DNA of 64,000 bases from Brachionus koreanus (taxonomy: Eukaryota > Rotifera > Eurotatoria > Ploima > Brachionidae), in the NCBI GenBank assembly GCA_016987375.1, contig PJRA01000549.1, positions 239,424 through 303,423 of the forward strand, given 5' to 3'. A program made the position numbers and the translations under genes. The notes under the pieces are model-generated. The model was not told the origin of the DNA. It made no database searches and saw nothing but the letters and a program-made list of their open reading frames with translations. This document shows, in pieces, positions 22,701 to 34,600 of the stretch; position 1 is the stretch's first letter, and each line of letters starts with the position of its first letter.

Positions 22701-25038
22701 TTAAATTTTCTATTTTCATTATTTACAAATTTTATGAAAATTTTTTAGAATTTAATTTTAAAATATTTTGCTATCACAGGTTACAAAAACATGTTCAGAT
22801 TTTTTCGCCTCTTTTAACTGTATAAATACAATTTAATTGCTTACCGAAATACTTCTTTCATGCCTAATTAATTATTAATTTTTTTTTTAGTATGACTTGA
22901 TTTTATGCGTCAAACATTTTTTCCAATACATTGAACCAATTAATATTTTTTTAAAAATAACAAAGAAAAAAATTTAATTATTTTAAAATGATAAATCATA
23001 ATAAATTTGCGTCGGGGGCAAGAAAAATATTTAAAAAGCAACAATATTTGATTTAAAAAGAAATATTTTCTTAGATTTATTTTAATAAGGTAGTTATATT
23101 TACCTTGTTCTCTTGCAAATAAGTCATCTTCTAAAGCCCAAATTTTTATAGCAAAACAACTTTAAATATGACCCATCTCTAATTTTTTGCGAATCCAATT
23201 TAAGATTAATATAATGTGTATTATTTTAAACCTAAATTCCAGTGCCTACATTCTTCAATAAATACACAATTTATTTGCAAGTGAATATTATACTGTAATT
23301 AAAAAATAAACAACATTTTTTTCCCATAAAATTGGTAGTTTAGACCTAGATTGTAATTGTTCAATTAGTTAAATTAAACTCAAGATTATTTAAATTTATT
23401 AAAAAAATGTGGTAAAATAACGATTTAATAATTTTCAATTGATTTTTAATATGCGAATTTGGCATAAAAACATTTATAAAATTGCGATAACAAGTTTGAA
23501 CAAATTGTCTAAATGAATTTGGGTAAAGACTTTTAAAAAGAGTATAAAATAAAATATATGACATATGGCTTTATAAAAAAGAATTAGATTAATTGAAATC
23601 TTTCGTCATTTCTAAATACCAACATCAGAAAAATTTAAACTATGGATTTGTCATCAATACAAGGGAATATTGTTTTTCATACACTCTAAATTCTTTAAAA
23701 AAATCTAATTAAAAAATTAATATTTTTTTAAATTTTCAAAATTTTTTCTTGACTTAATTTGAGCTCATGATACAATGTTTTTTAACATTAATTCGTTTTG
23801 TTAATTTAAAAACATCAATGAATCCAATTAAAATGATATCTTCAAATTAATTTTTTACACTTTGACTAATTTCTCAAATCAATAGTTCTTATTAGATAAA
23901 ACGCTTAAATCTTAAATTTATAGTTGAAATTAATTTTTTGTTCGAATTTAAAGTTGAGTTAAAGTAAAATAAATAACTTCAGTCAATAAGTTAGTTGAAA
24001 AATTTTTATTTTTTAGATCTAAAATGACCAAAATTTTAGTCAAGTTATTGGGATTCAAATAAAATGGAAAAATTTGTAAAAGGTTGGCAAAATGAAAATA
24101 ATTTTACATTTTTACATTTTCAAATTTTTAGATTTTTTGTGCAGCTTTTCAGAAAATTAAAAAATCCTTGAAATTATTTGGTAAGCAAAAATATGATTAA
24201 AAAGTTTCTTAAATACTGCACAAAAAATCTAAAAATATGAAAATGTATAAATGTAAAATATTTTCATTTTGTCTAAAAGGTTAGACCTTTTACTTAGTTC
24301 ATTAGGGGTAATGACATAACTAGATCAAATGAACACATCTTAAATGAAATTTAAGACAAAATAAAATAAAAAATGTTACAAATTTTGATTTAAGAGTCAA
24401 CTTACCAAAAATTAAGTTAGAAAATTGAAATTCTAATTAGAAAAGTGGGCTAAGTCGAGGGAGTTAGATAAGCTGAAACAAGAAAATTAAAGATAAGAAC
24501 CAATTACATGCATAAAATCGATTTTTTGATAGAAAAAACTCTTTAAAACTTAATAGAAATTCGATGTTCTTGGAAAAAAGACTCATCAATTTGGATTAAT
24601 CAATCACCGGATACAAAGTTAGAGAAATAATTTTCGATTGAGACTTTTTGACTGATATTTGATATTCTAAGTAGGATTGCATGTTATTTATAAATAATTA
24701 AAAATTTTGTCAAAAATCGATTTTAATGCATTTAAATTATTAAATTAAAGTATGACTTTTTTTCTTAAATAAAGACTACATTCATCACTAATATTTACTT
24801 ATTAAATCGGATGATTAAAAAAAAAAGTTATCATTAAATTTAATTGACTCTTTATTTAAAGTAAATAGGATGATTTTTTAGATAAATCTATACTAAATAA
24901 AAGGAACTCATAATTTTAAAAAAATTGATTTTTTTTAAATAGACAAATATTTATTTTTATAATGAATTCTAAATAAAAAATGTTTTATTCTATATAATAA
25001 GCCAAGCTCTGTCAAATTTTACCACGTACTAACTTCAA
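19787..25038. other. Long gene-poor AT-rich region
   Basis: Over 5 kb without a gene I can support. At 21053-21097 is a tight palindrome (TTAGCACTCAAAGGG...CTTTTGAGTGCTAA), probably two fused piggyBac-MITE ends. At about 21330-21720 the minus strand gives coding-like but stop-ridden sequence (such as DIREIINDDILEPNCR), suggesting a decayed ORF of unknown kind. The remainder is low-complexity A/T runs. Confidence 0.5.
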
Positions 25039-25675
25039 TTAGAAAACAATCGGTTTTGGTCTTTTGTTGAATAAGATTTTTTTCCTTATCACCGACTTAA
25101 CCAAATATTCGGTTTTAAAATTTTCTTTCATATCATCCAACTCCATGCCGTCATCAATTTCATTCAATTTCTTGTGCTTTTTAATTAGAACCATTGGTTT
25201 TTCCAAATTGCAAACTTTACCATACATTACATGATGACCAAGAATCAGTATTGGTGTACCCTAGAGCACAAAATTAAAGTGAGGGAGTTTTCAGACAGGC
25301 CAAAAAGTATTAATAATTAATGAGAGAAAATAATTCCGCTTCGAAAAAATATAAAAATTATTTAAACAAAAAACCTACATTTTTCAATTCTTAAGGGATA
25401 AAATATAAGTTATAAATTTCATGTATCATCTATCAACTTGAAGTCATGAACATAAATTGTCGACTTACGTCTTTATTAAAAAAAAGATCTGCCATAAATT
25501 TTCCATTTATATCCTTTCCATTTTCGCACTCCAAATCACCCTGAAGCTCAATTATAGCCCATTCGTTGATACCAGTATCTTCAGACCTTGAAATCAAGAG
25601 CTAATTTACCCCAAGTAAAACACAATTCGACTTTTATAAGTAAATTTGTTACGTTTTAATGAATATTTGAACCAT
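25039..25675 (-). CDS. CHTF8: CTF8 homologue (alternative RFC clamp loader subunit)
   Basis: Three exons: 25675-25653, 25586-25469, 25260-25039, with GT...AG introns of 66 and 208 bp. Phases fit and give 120 residues, the family's usual size (about 121 in human). The start MVQIF matches the family N-terminus. Diagnostic segments are EWAIIELQGDLE, GTPILILGHHVMYGK, LEKPMVLIKKH and, at the C-terminus, KKILFNKRPKPI. CTF8 forms with CTF18 and DCC1 the alternative replication factor C that loads PCNA in sister-chromatid cohesion and replication checkpoint signalling in the nucleus. The insertion NEIDDGMELDDMKENF between the last two blocks is acidic and species-specific. Confidence 0.9.
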
Positions 25676-26898
25676 TTTTTTTTCAAATTTGTTTTTCAAA
25701 ATTTTTTCTTAACAATCATCATTTCATTTTTTAGAAAAGCAGTTCAAATTGTCTTATGCGTTGGTGTACTATTAGAAATAATTAAACGTATGTGAATCAA
25801 TTATAAAAATTGGGCACTTGATCTAATAAGACATTTGGACAAGACAAATTATTGAGAATTAATTATATTTTGATTTAAGAATAATTTCCTTTTTTTTCAA
25901 TTGAATAAGTTTTGACGCGCTAATTCCGTAGGCTTTTCAGAAGTTTCGTGCTTTATTTACCTTAATTAGAACAAAGGTGATTATAAGAATAAAATCCAGT
26001 GTGATTAAAGCTTTAATGGAATTCGTTAGGTTGCCAAGTCAAGCTAAAAAACAAAGCTTAGCTCTCTTCGAATGGGGAATACATATAGAAAATTTTTGAA
26101 TCATGAAATACTTCGTTTATCATTTATTTAATTAGTTTATTAATATTGATTTTAAAATTTGATATAAAAAGCTAATTTATAATCTAAACTTAAGAATATT
26201 TTTTATTCAGAAGTAATAGTGATTTTTAGTCTTTCAGAACTATTAAAATTGAAAGACTATAGGTAAATTGTTATTTTGGAAAAGGGTTAACTCCTACATA
26301 AATTTCCAGTTTTGGATGTTTGTATAAAAATAGAATAATTTTTTTTGTGCATGTAATCGAGCAAAATTTGATAGTGTTTTTTTGGAAGAAATTAAATATT
26401 TCTGAGGGTTTATATTTTTCCAAGATATCAGTTTTATGTGTTCTGTGTCTATAATAGCTTAATTTTTAGATTAAAATTTTGATATTTTTTCAAATGCTTT
26501 TTGGAGAAAGGCCAATGGGTTTTTTAGTTATTTTTTTCTTCTCTGTGATAAGAAGTGATTGATATTTTAGCATCAAATGGAACTGGTATTCAAACTTAGA
26601 AAGAGCCATCACTGATCGTAATAAATCTGTACCAAATTGATATTTTCAAATTAATTAGGAAAATTCTTGAAATTTTTTGATTAAATTTCACTCAAACTTG
26701 ATCGGAACACTTGACGGAATTAATTTTTTATTACAAATTATTTACTGATATAAATACATATCGAGTTCGAAAAATCGTTCAAAAACTTCTATAATATTTA
26801 TTAATAGATTAGAAACTAAAAAAATATTATTTCTTATGACATGTTTAGATATTTATTAAAAGCTGTATATTAAAAAATAAACTTAAATTCAATAAATC
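25676..26898. other. Intergenic region between divergent CHTF8 and neuropeptide genes
   Basis: 1.2 kb of AT-rich DNA; both genes start outwards from it, so it should contain both promoters. No defined motif recognised. Confidence 0.5.
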
Positions 26899-27388
26899 AT
26901 GGTTTACATGAAAAAAATTCAATTATGTCTATTTGTTTTGTGCAGTATAGTGGTTTTGAATGCAGCCGGAGTCTCTTGCCGTACAACTAGTCAGAAAGAA
27001 AATGAAGCTATTGATGATGTAAATGAAAAATTTGGTAGAAAAAAAAAAAAAAAAAAAAACTTAATTAATTATTAAATTAAAATTTTTAGAGCAATTTCTA
27101 GAAAATACAGATCGTAATGATCAGCTGTATGACGAAAATTTAGAATCGGAATATAGAATGGCTTTGTTGAAAAGAGCTTTGCCCAGAATGGGCAAACGAT
27201 TTTATTGGGACGATTACGATAGCTTGAGCAGTGAAGAGTTTGATTATGATCTATTGAAGCGAGCATTGCCAAGAATGGGAAGAGCTTTGCCACGCATGGG
27301 CAGAGCTCTACCGAGAATGGGACGAGCTTTACCAAGACTAGGTCGAGCTTTGCCGAGAATGGGCAGAACGTTACCTAGAATGGGCTGA
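26899..27388 (+). CDS. PRM-amide neuropeptide precursor with tandem ALPRMG repeats
   Basis: Two exons: 26899-27034 and 27090-27388, joined by a 55-bp intron containing a long A-run; 144 residues. Residues about 1-27 form a signal peptide. After an acidic spacer come seven repeats: ALPRMGKR, an acidic linker (FYWDDYDSLSSEEFDYDLL) ending in KR, then ALPRMGR x3, ALPRLGR, ALPRMGR and a final TLPRMG at the stop. Gly before basic residues is the amide donor, so the predicted products are ALPRM-amide (about five copies), ALPRL-amide and TLPRM-amide. The -PRM-amide end resembles molluscan small cardioactive peptides (FPRM-amide) and, more broadly, PRX-amide neuropeptides. They would act as secreted ligands of a GPCR. 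The receptor and exact orthology are unknown. Confidence 0.85.
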
Positions 27389-27596
27389 ATAAAAGCATTA
27401 AAAGCATTCTTAGGTCATATTTCAATTAAAATGTTTTTTTTTTTCTTAATTTTTAAAATTTAAAATTCTCTTAAATTATTAATGGATTAATAAATGTGAT
27501 TAAAAATGTACTTTTTAATTTAAATATAAAAGGGATATGAATTTTTTTTATCAAAAGAAAGAAAAATTTTTTTATGAGAAATAGAAAAAAAATTAA

Positions 27597-27668
27597 AGGT
27601 TCTACCGAGATTTGAACTCGGATCGCTGGATTCAAAGTCCAGAGTGCTAACCGTTACACCATAGAACC
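27597..27668 (-). tRNA. tRNA-Gln (UUG anticodon)
   Basis: 72 nt on the minus strand. The acceptor stem GGTTCTA pairs with TAGAACC. The D-arm contains GTGTAACGGTTAGCAC, the anticodon stem CTGGA/TCCAG encloses loop CTTTGAA (anticodon TTG), and the T-arm has GTTCAAATC between CCGA and TCGG. No intron. It reads CAA codons. Confidence 0.95.
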
Positions 27669-29424
27669 ATGTATAAATATTGATGAAAATTGAAATCATA
27701 TTTAAAATTTACTTAGTAGGAAAAAGAGTTTGCCCGTTTCTAAGAAAGAATTTAGATTTTGCAAATTAGTTCAAAAAATTGAATGAATTTTTTAGACTTA
27801 AATATGCATTCGAATCATCATATTAAAGGTGTTGCGGATTATTGGTTTGTTTATTTTTTCTATTTTTCTAGAAAAGTCGATTGAATTCATTAAAAAATTA
27901 GATTAATCAAAATTGTTTTGGAATTTAGATTTTAATTAATAATGTAATGTATATTTATCATGAATTTTTTACATATTCTCACAATGAAGTGTACTGTGGG
28001 TTTAATCTATTATTTTTTTCTGAAATTAATATAAACAATCAAATTTTAGAATGGTAGAAGTTGTATTTTAATTGTAATGTTCTGTTAACATACATACAAT
28101 GGGCAAAATATCTAAAATTAAATAATTTTAAATATTAAATATTTTGAGGTTCAAATTAGTTATAGATTACAAAATAAAAATTTACTAGATTACAATTGTT
28201 CATGATGTAATGACATAAATTGATCGGAAATAATCTTATTAAATGTGAAAGCTTTAAAAAAATCTTTTTTTAACTCTATTTTATTAGATTGTTTTATTCA
28301 TAATTGATTTAAAAGCATTTTCTGCAATTAAGAATTTTATTTTTATTTTAAGTGCATATATCAATTTATGAAGAAAATTCATATATCTAATATGATACTT
28401 TATTATATCAATGAATTTTATTTAAATTTTAATCTTTATTTTAAAATTTTTAAAAAATTATGTGGTGAAAAATTCTCAAGAGAAATATTGCTGGAAATAA
28501 ATATTTCAATAAATTAAAAAAAGTTTTATATTTCAAGTTTATTATTTTTTTATTTATATACCGAAGTTAAGTTGAAAAATTAATTAATGAAAAATTAATT
28601 ATTTTCTAATTCAGGTCTTTTGAATTTCAAAATAATTTCAAATATTAAAATTGAATAGATAAAAGAATTGAGTCATTATTTTTTAAGAAAAATAAATAAA
28701 TACGGGTTTTTTTTTATGATAATATTCAACGTTTTTGAGGTAAATAAAGACGAGAAACAAAGGATTAAAAATTAAAATATTTACTAAAAAAGTAAGATAT
28801 AATACAATGAAAATTAACTTAAAAAAATAAAATCTATCAAATTTGTTGTTTAATGTCATTTGTTCATATTTTAATAAATAAAGTTTAACTTTAAATAAAA
28901 TCAAAACTTCACTTTTATGGTATTATTTATTAAGATTTAATAAAAAAATTCTAATAAAATTAAAAATTTCTAAGAAATATTACATTTTGTTTTTTAAATT
29001 TTAAATCTGAGTTAAATTAAAATTAAAATCAAATTTAATTCAGAATATAACTTGTGTTGAAATACATGATTTTTGGCAGAAAAAAGCAAAAAAACGGCTT
29101 TTACTTGAACAAACAGAAATATTAACTCAAATATTAACAAAATAAGATAAAATTAGACATTAGCAAAAAATCCTATAAATTTAACTCACCTACTTTGATT
29201 ATAAAATACGTGAAAAATTTATATGTAAGTTTTTCTAGGAAAAAATATTTTTTTTTAGAAATTATTGATTAAAATTTATTTTAAAATTTAAATTAGAAAA
29301 AAATTAAGTTATTTGCTAAATTTAGTTCAATACGAATTCTTCCAAATAATTTTTCATTTATAGGTTTCGTATTGCAAAAATGTCACTTATTTCTAAATTT
29401 CAAAAAATAAAAAATAAATAAAAA
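27669..29424. other. AT-rich intergenic DNA
   Basis: No gene or repeat recognised. A minus-strand frame at 28904-28683 encodes a hydrophobic peptide of pure A/T bias without a domain and was not accepted. Confidence 0.55.
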
Positions 29425-31125
29425 CTATTTGTGTAAAAAATTGAAAAAATTATTTAAAACTGAAAAATTAGATTTTTTTTTGAAAGCATAAAATCCAAAC
29501 AAGGTCAATACTGAAAAACAAGATGCCCAACCAATAGTCTTAATTATCTAAAAACATGATTTAATTTTGAGTTTTTGATCAAAAAAAAAATTTTACTTTG
29601 TCTTGTTTCTTTCGTGCCGCAATCACTTCACTATAACGAATTCTAGAAAAAGTCACCATTGTATACAAAGGAACCCAGTATGAGGGAAACAAAGCATTCA
29701 AGAAATTGTCCAATTTTTTTCTTAACTTATATCCTTTTGTTGTAACCAGATATTTCATCTTTTATTTAATAAAAATAATAATAAAATTAATTTTAAATTT
29801 AATATCTATTTTATCTACTTCGTCATAATTTCTAATAGCCAATTCACAGATTGCATGAGCGTCAGGAACTCTGGTTTGTGAATATTTTTCAAGTACTTTA
29901 TCAATATTATCAAAATTCATTGAATCCAAAATTTCGAAAAAAACAACAACATCTTCAAAAGCACAATTCATTCCTTGACCATAGAATGGAACCATTGCAT
30001 GGGCTAAATTTAATTTTAAGTTATTTAAAGCTTTGGTTTAAATTTAAAAAATACCTGAATCACCGAAAAGAACACATTTTTTACCATGATGAGGATCACA
30101 CTAAAGTTTTCAAATAGAAAATTAAATAATATAATTAAGAAACTTTACTGTGATTGAAATTAAAGAAGAAGGTTTGGTTGAAAAATACATTTCTACTAGA
30201 CTTTCTTTACCCATTAAATTCATAGCATCAACAAAATACTTTTGAAAAAATTCTATCACTTGATCAGATGTCTTAAGCTGATCAAACATTTCCAAAGGCA
30301 TGAAAAGAGTGCATGTAAACGAAAAGTCTTGATTGGGAAGCGCAATAAGCATAAAGTTTCCTCTTGGCCAAATATGCAAATGCTTTGGTGGTAAAGCAAA
30401 TGTTCCATTAATTGGTGGAATCCTCAATTCTAAATAATAACCTGAATTGTAGCTTTGCGAAAAATTAACTGGTTTATCTTTGAGCAAACTTTGTCGTACA
30501 GTAGAATAAGCACCATCACATCCAATTACTAAATCTGAATTTATTTTCACCTCTTGACCAGTCAATGTGCTTATATAGCCAAATTTAGAAAAGTTTATCA
30601 ATGAATTTATAAAATACTTTTCAAAAATAACTTCACCAGTATTTGTATTGCATTTTTTAACTTTATGATTAAACTCAATAGTCAAATTTGGATATTTTTC
30701 AGCCTCTAAAATAAAATTTTATCATCAATTGTTATTCTAGAAGAAAAATTACCATTTAACAATAATTCGTTTAGATATCTTCGGTCTATTGAAAGAATAC
30801 ATTGGGAGCTTTTTCCATAGGGTACTGAATTCATGTTTCCATGGGTGTCATGAAGCATACGAGTGTACATTTCGATACCCTTAGAAGTGATTGCCTCTTC
30901 TGCGTTTATGCGCTTTAGTCCCTCTCGTCCACGCACACTCATAGCCATATTTATGCTTCTGCCAGCAACTACTTTCATTTTTCGAATATCGGATCTATAC
31001 TCAAATAGAGTTACATCATAATTTCTTTCTGCAAAGTAACAAGCTGCCAAACATCCAACAAGACCAGCACCACAGACTGTTATTTTTTTCTTTTCATCAT
31101 TGATTTGAGAAATTAAACTGGGCAT
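29425..31125 (-). CDS. KMO: Kynurenine 3-monooxygenase
   Basis: Six exons: 31125-30753, 30705-30149, 30100-30055, 30003-29819, 29758-29597, 29547-29425. All introns are about 47-60 bp; 481 residues, against about 486 in human. It hydroxylates L-kynurenine to 3-hydroxykynurenine using NADPH, FAD and O2, in tryptophan breakdown at the outer mitochondrial membrane. The FAD-binding GAGLVG is at residues 19-24, the aromatic hydroxylase motif DLVIGCDGAYS at about 182-192, and the flavin-ribityl motif LFGDSAHAMVP, split over the exon 3/4 border, at about 321-331, followed by YGQGMN. YTMVTFSRIRY near the C-terminus is family-specific, and a C-terminal transmembrane helix (about 444-462) agrees with membrane anchoring. 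The ATG follows a TATAAG sequence that could act as a splice acceptor. Confidence 0.93.
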
Positions 31126-31677
31126 CTTATAAAAATAGAGTTAAAATTAGTTTTTTTTCTTTTTTTTTTGCAACTGAGTTGAATAACTCTTGTGTCTTTG
31201 AAAAATGCTTGTATTATATAAATCAAAAATTGCTTAAAACTTGTGTTAAAAACGTAATTTTTTAGCACACCTAATCTTGATTGAAATTTTAGATAAGAAT
31301 GTTTGACTCCCAAATATAAATAAGTGATTATTTAATTCTGATTGTTTTAAATCAAAATAAATTCAAAAGTAAAAATCAAATTGTGAATTTCCTTTAAGGG
31401 AGTCAGTTCATTTTAATTTGAAAAATAAAAAATTTTGACCACTTGACATTTAGATAAAAAATCTAAAAAATTGATCTAGTCTTATCTTTTTGCTTTTTAA
31501 CTTTTTGTACTTTTGGCCTGAATTTAGAAAAAAGTGATAAAGACGATTTTTTTCAATTATATCTTTGTTTAAAAATTCTAGGCATAAATTAATCTAAAAA
31601 TAAAAAATTCCAAATAAAAAAAGGAAGATTTTAAAAATATTTTTTTAAAAACTTTAAAAATAAAACAAAAAAAATAG
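31126..31677. other. Intergenic DNA between KMO and myosin I
   Basis: About 550 bp without a gene. It contains the KMO upstream region and the 3' end of the myosin transcript. Confidence 0.6.
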
Positions 31678-34600
31678 CTAAAGAATTTCGACATAGTTTG
31701 ATGGAAATAGTCCGGTTTTTCCATTACAAATTCCATACCACCAGCCGATGGGATCTAAAATTAAAAAAAATTGAAAACTTATTAAACTAAATTTAATATA
31801 CCTTTTTGTCTAACTATATAGATAATATCGTTTTCTTCAAAAGATAGTTCATCAGGATCAGTGGCCGAATACGAATAAAGAGCTCTGCATTTTGGATAAT
31901 TAGGTTCTTGTACCACCGGTTTGGGCTTTCTTTCTTTAATAGGTGGCCTAGAAAAAAAATAGTTAATAAAAAATAATTGTATTCTACAAACTGAATTTAC
32001 TTTGGCTGATTTCCTGTTTTTGTTAAATTAGTTTTAGCTTTACTTGGTCTAGATCTGTCACCTTTTACTATTGTTATGTTAAATTTGTTTTTTAATTGCT
32101 CGAATTTTGGCCACCAATTTTCAGACTCAAAATTTTTCTGATAATAATTAGGATTTGGTCCTAATTTTTTCAAATTTTAATTAATTTATTCAAATTAAAT
32201 TCTTTTAAATTTACTAGTTGTATTTGAAAGTCCTTGTGGGACTTTTATGCTACATTGTTTACCGCTGGGCACCATTGTGACCTCTTTGATCGATTGATCT
32301 TTGACAAATTTCAGAGTACGAGTGCCTCCACCAAACATTTTGTCCTTTTTTATCTCATATTCAATTCTAAATTAATTAAATAGATGTCATTAGAAAACTA
32401 AAATTAAAAGAATTTTACGAATCACAAAAATCAATAGTAAATTCTTTGTTATGAGTTTCTTTGTAGCGTTTGGTAAATGTTGTCAAAAATTCTGTCTTAA
32501 ATTCTACTTGTAACAAAGTACCGTATTGATTATAAGGTACAAGCATGACAAAATTATCACAATAATGACTTAGTATAATTTTATTTAGTTGTAAATATTC
32601 AATGCGACGTTTAATTACTTCCACCAGTTGTTTGCTTTTTTTATTTTTTACTTTTTCTCTACCAATAACATAAATAGCTTTGTTGGTTAAAATTAAGTCT
32701 CGTTTTTGGGGCTTAAATTTTCTCTCATATTTGTAGCATGTTTGAGCAAATTCAACATTTTCCCGCTTTGGTATTAACGCTTGAATGCCCGGAAATCTAT
32801 CCAAAGCCATGTAATCTCCGTAAAATTTTCTGTTAACACTATTTTCTCGTCTTTCTTTTTTCTGATACAATAAATCGGCTGCCTCATTTTTTAGTTTCAA
32901 ATAGAATTGTACTGCATTGAATCTTCTAAATGCTTTCTGCAAAACAACTGCATATTCGTTATATCGTCTGTCTTTTATTTCCTCTAGCAAAAACAGCTTA
33001 AATAAAGTTAATAATTTTTTTCCAAAAAAAAAAAAAAATCTCTGTACCGATTCAGGTGACTTGATAAAAACTTTGGTCTTTCCCATTTGCCATTCTGATG
33101 GATCCATGTTAACCGAATCCATAATCAATTTGATACCTTTATCTACTGGTCCGTTCCAAAATTTGGTTTGTTTTGACACTATATGATATCTGTGTAAAAA
33201 CTTGGCAAACTCGCGTCTATATGCAAAGCCAGCTCGTCTAATTCGTACATTTTCCACTAGACCTAAATATTTTATTTGATGCTTTATTCGTTCTTCCTCC
33301 ACATTTCGCGACTGTTTTAGATCATTAGGCTTAATGCAGCGAATGTATGATGGATAGCATTTCATTAGTTTTTCAACCAGTTGATTAGCCTGAGATTTAA
33401 TCTTACTGCCAGCAGTAGTCGGACGTTTACCGGGACCAGATGGCTGATCTGGAAATAAGTTTCGCACAAAAGAGCTTGATTAAATTATAAGTTTTCAAAT
33501 TTTTTCTTTTAATTTAGTTTTTTTTTTACCAAGAACTAGATTTCATTAAATCAACCAAATCCTGAAATAAGACATCTCTATTTTTTTCACAAAAACCCTC
33601 TATTTCATATTTCACATCACCGGCATAGTGTTTTACTAAAAATCCTGATCCACATGCAGTGAAATGGGCGTGACCCAAATAGGATTTGTGCAGTTTTTGA
33701 AGCAAATTTTGGTCAACTCCTTCTCCAGTTGCATGCATTGTAATCACTACATCATCTACAATACTAAATATTCCTGGTGGTGAATTTTTCGACTCAATCA
33801 AATCACAAACAACTTTGTTGTTAAAAAAACTAATGTCATTCCATTTAATACCTTCTTGTTTGTACTCTTCCTATGTAAAAATGAAAATTTAAAGTTTATA
33901 ACCTTTAAAGAAATAATTTTTTGTTTTTTTTTTTTTTAATTTTATTTTTTTAAAGAAAATTTATGAAACATTAATTGATAAAGATGATTCAAGTGAATCA
34001 TTAATAAATTTAAACAATAATTTAAAACTGATAAATAATCATAAATGAAGATTACTAAAACCTTAAAAAAAAATAAATCAGATGACTTAAACCTAAATAA
34101 ATATTAGAAATTATCTTTAGAATTTTGTTGTTTGTTTGTTAAAAAATAAGGAAAAAATTTTATTGGGTATTTTTGCCAAATAAAATCTGACGTGAAAATC
34201 GAATTCCTTTTTCAAGAAATTTCCAAAAGCGAACTCAACCCATGATAACACTAACCGATGCTCTATTTGCGCTAACAATGTAGACAATCACAAAATAAAG
34301 GTTTTGTATTCATTTTGTTGATATACAAAAGACAGGTGCTTTTTCTCATCAATAAGTTTACCAAAACTTATTTTATGTTTTAATAATCTTATTATGTAAA
34401 ATTAAATTAAAAAAAAATCATTTTATGCTTTATTCGCTGCACTTAATAATATTTTTATGTTTTGATTAAATTTTTCTAAAAAAAATAAATTTAAGTGGTG
34501 ATCACTTTTGATATGTTTTAGTAATCTTTATCCAAAAATCAGCTTGTTTTCCTGGTTTTATTTCTGATAATCATTGATTTTAAGAAATATTTTTTATTCA

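Noticed and set aside
23361..23564. 67-codon minus-strand frame
   Set aside because: No domain, no splice partners; chance frame in AT-rich DNA.
28683..28904. 73-codon minus-strand hydrophobic frame
   Set aside because: Composition is explained by A/T bias; no signal-peptide-plus-mature pattern, no neighbouring exons, no known motif.
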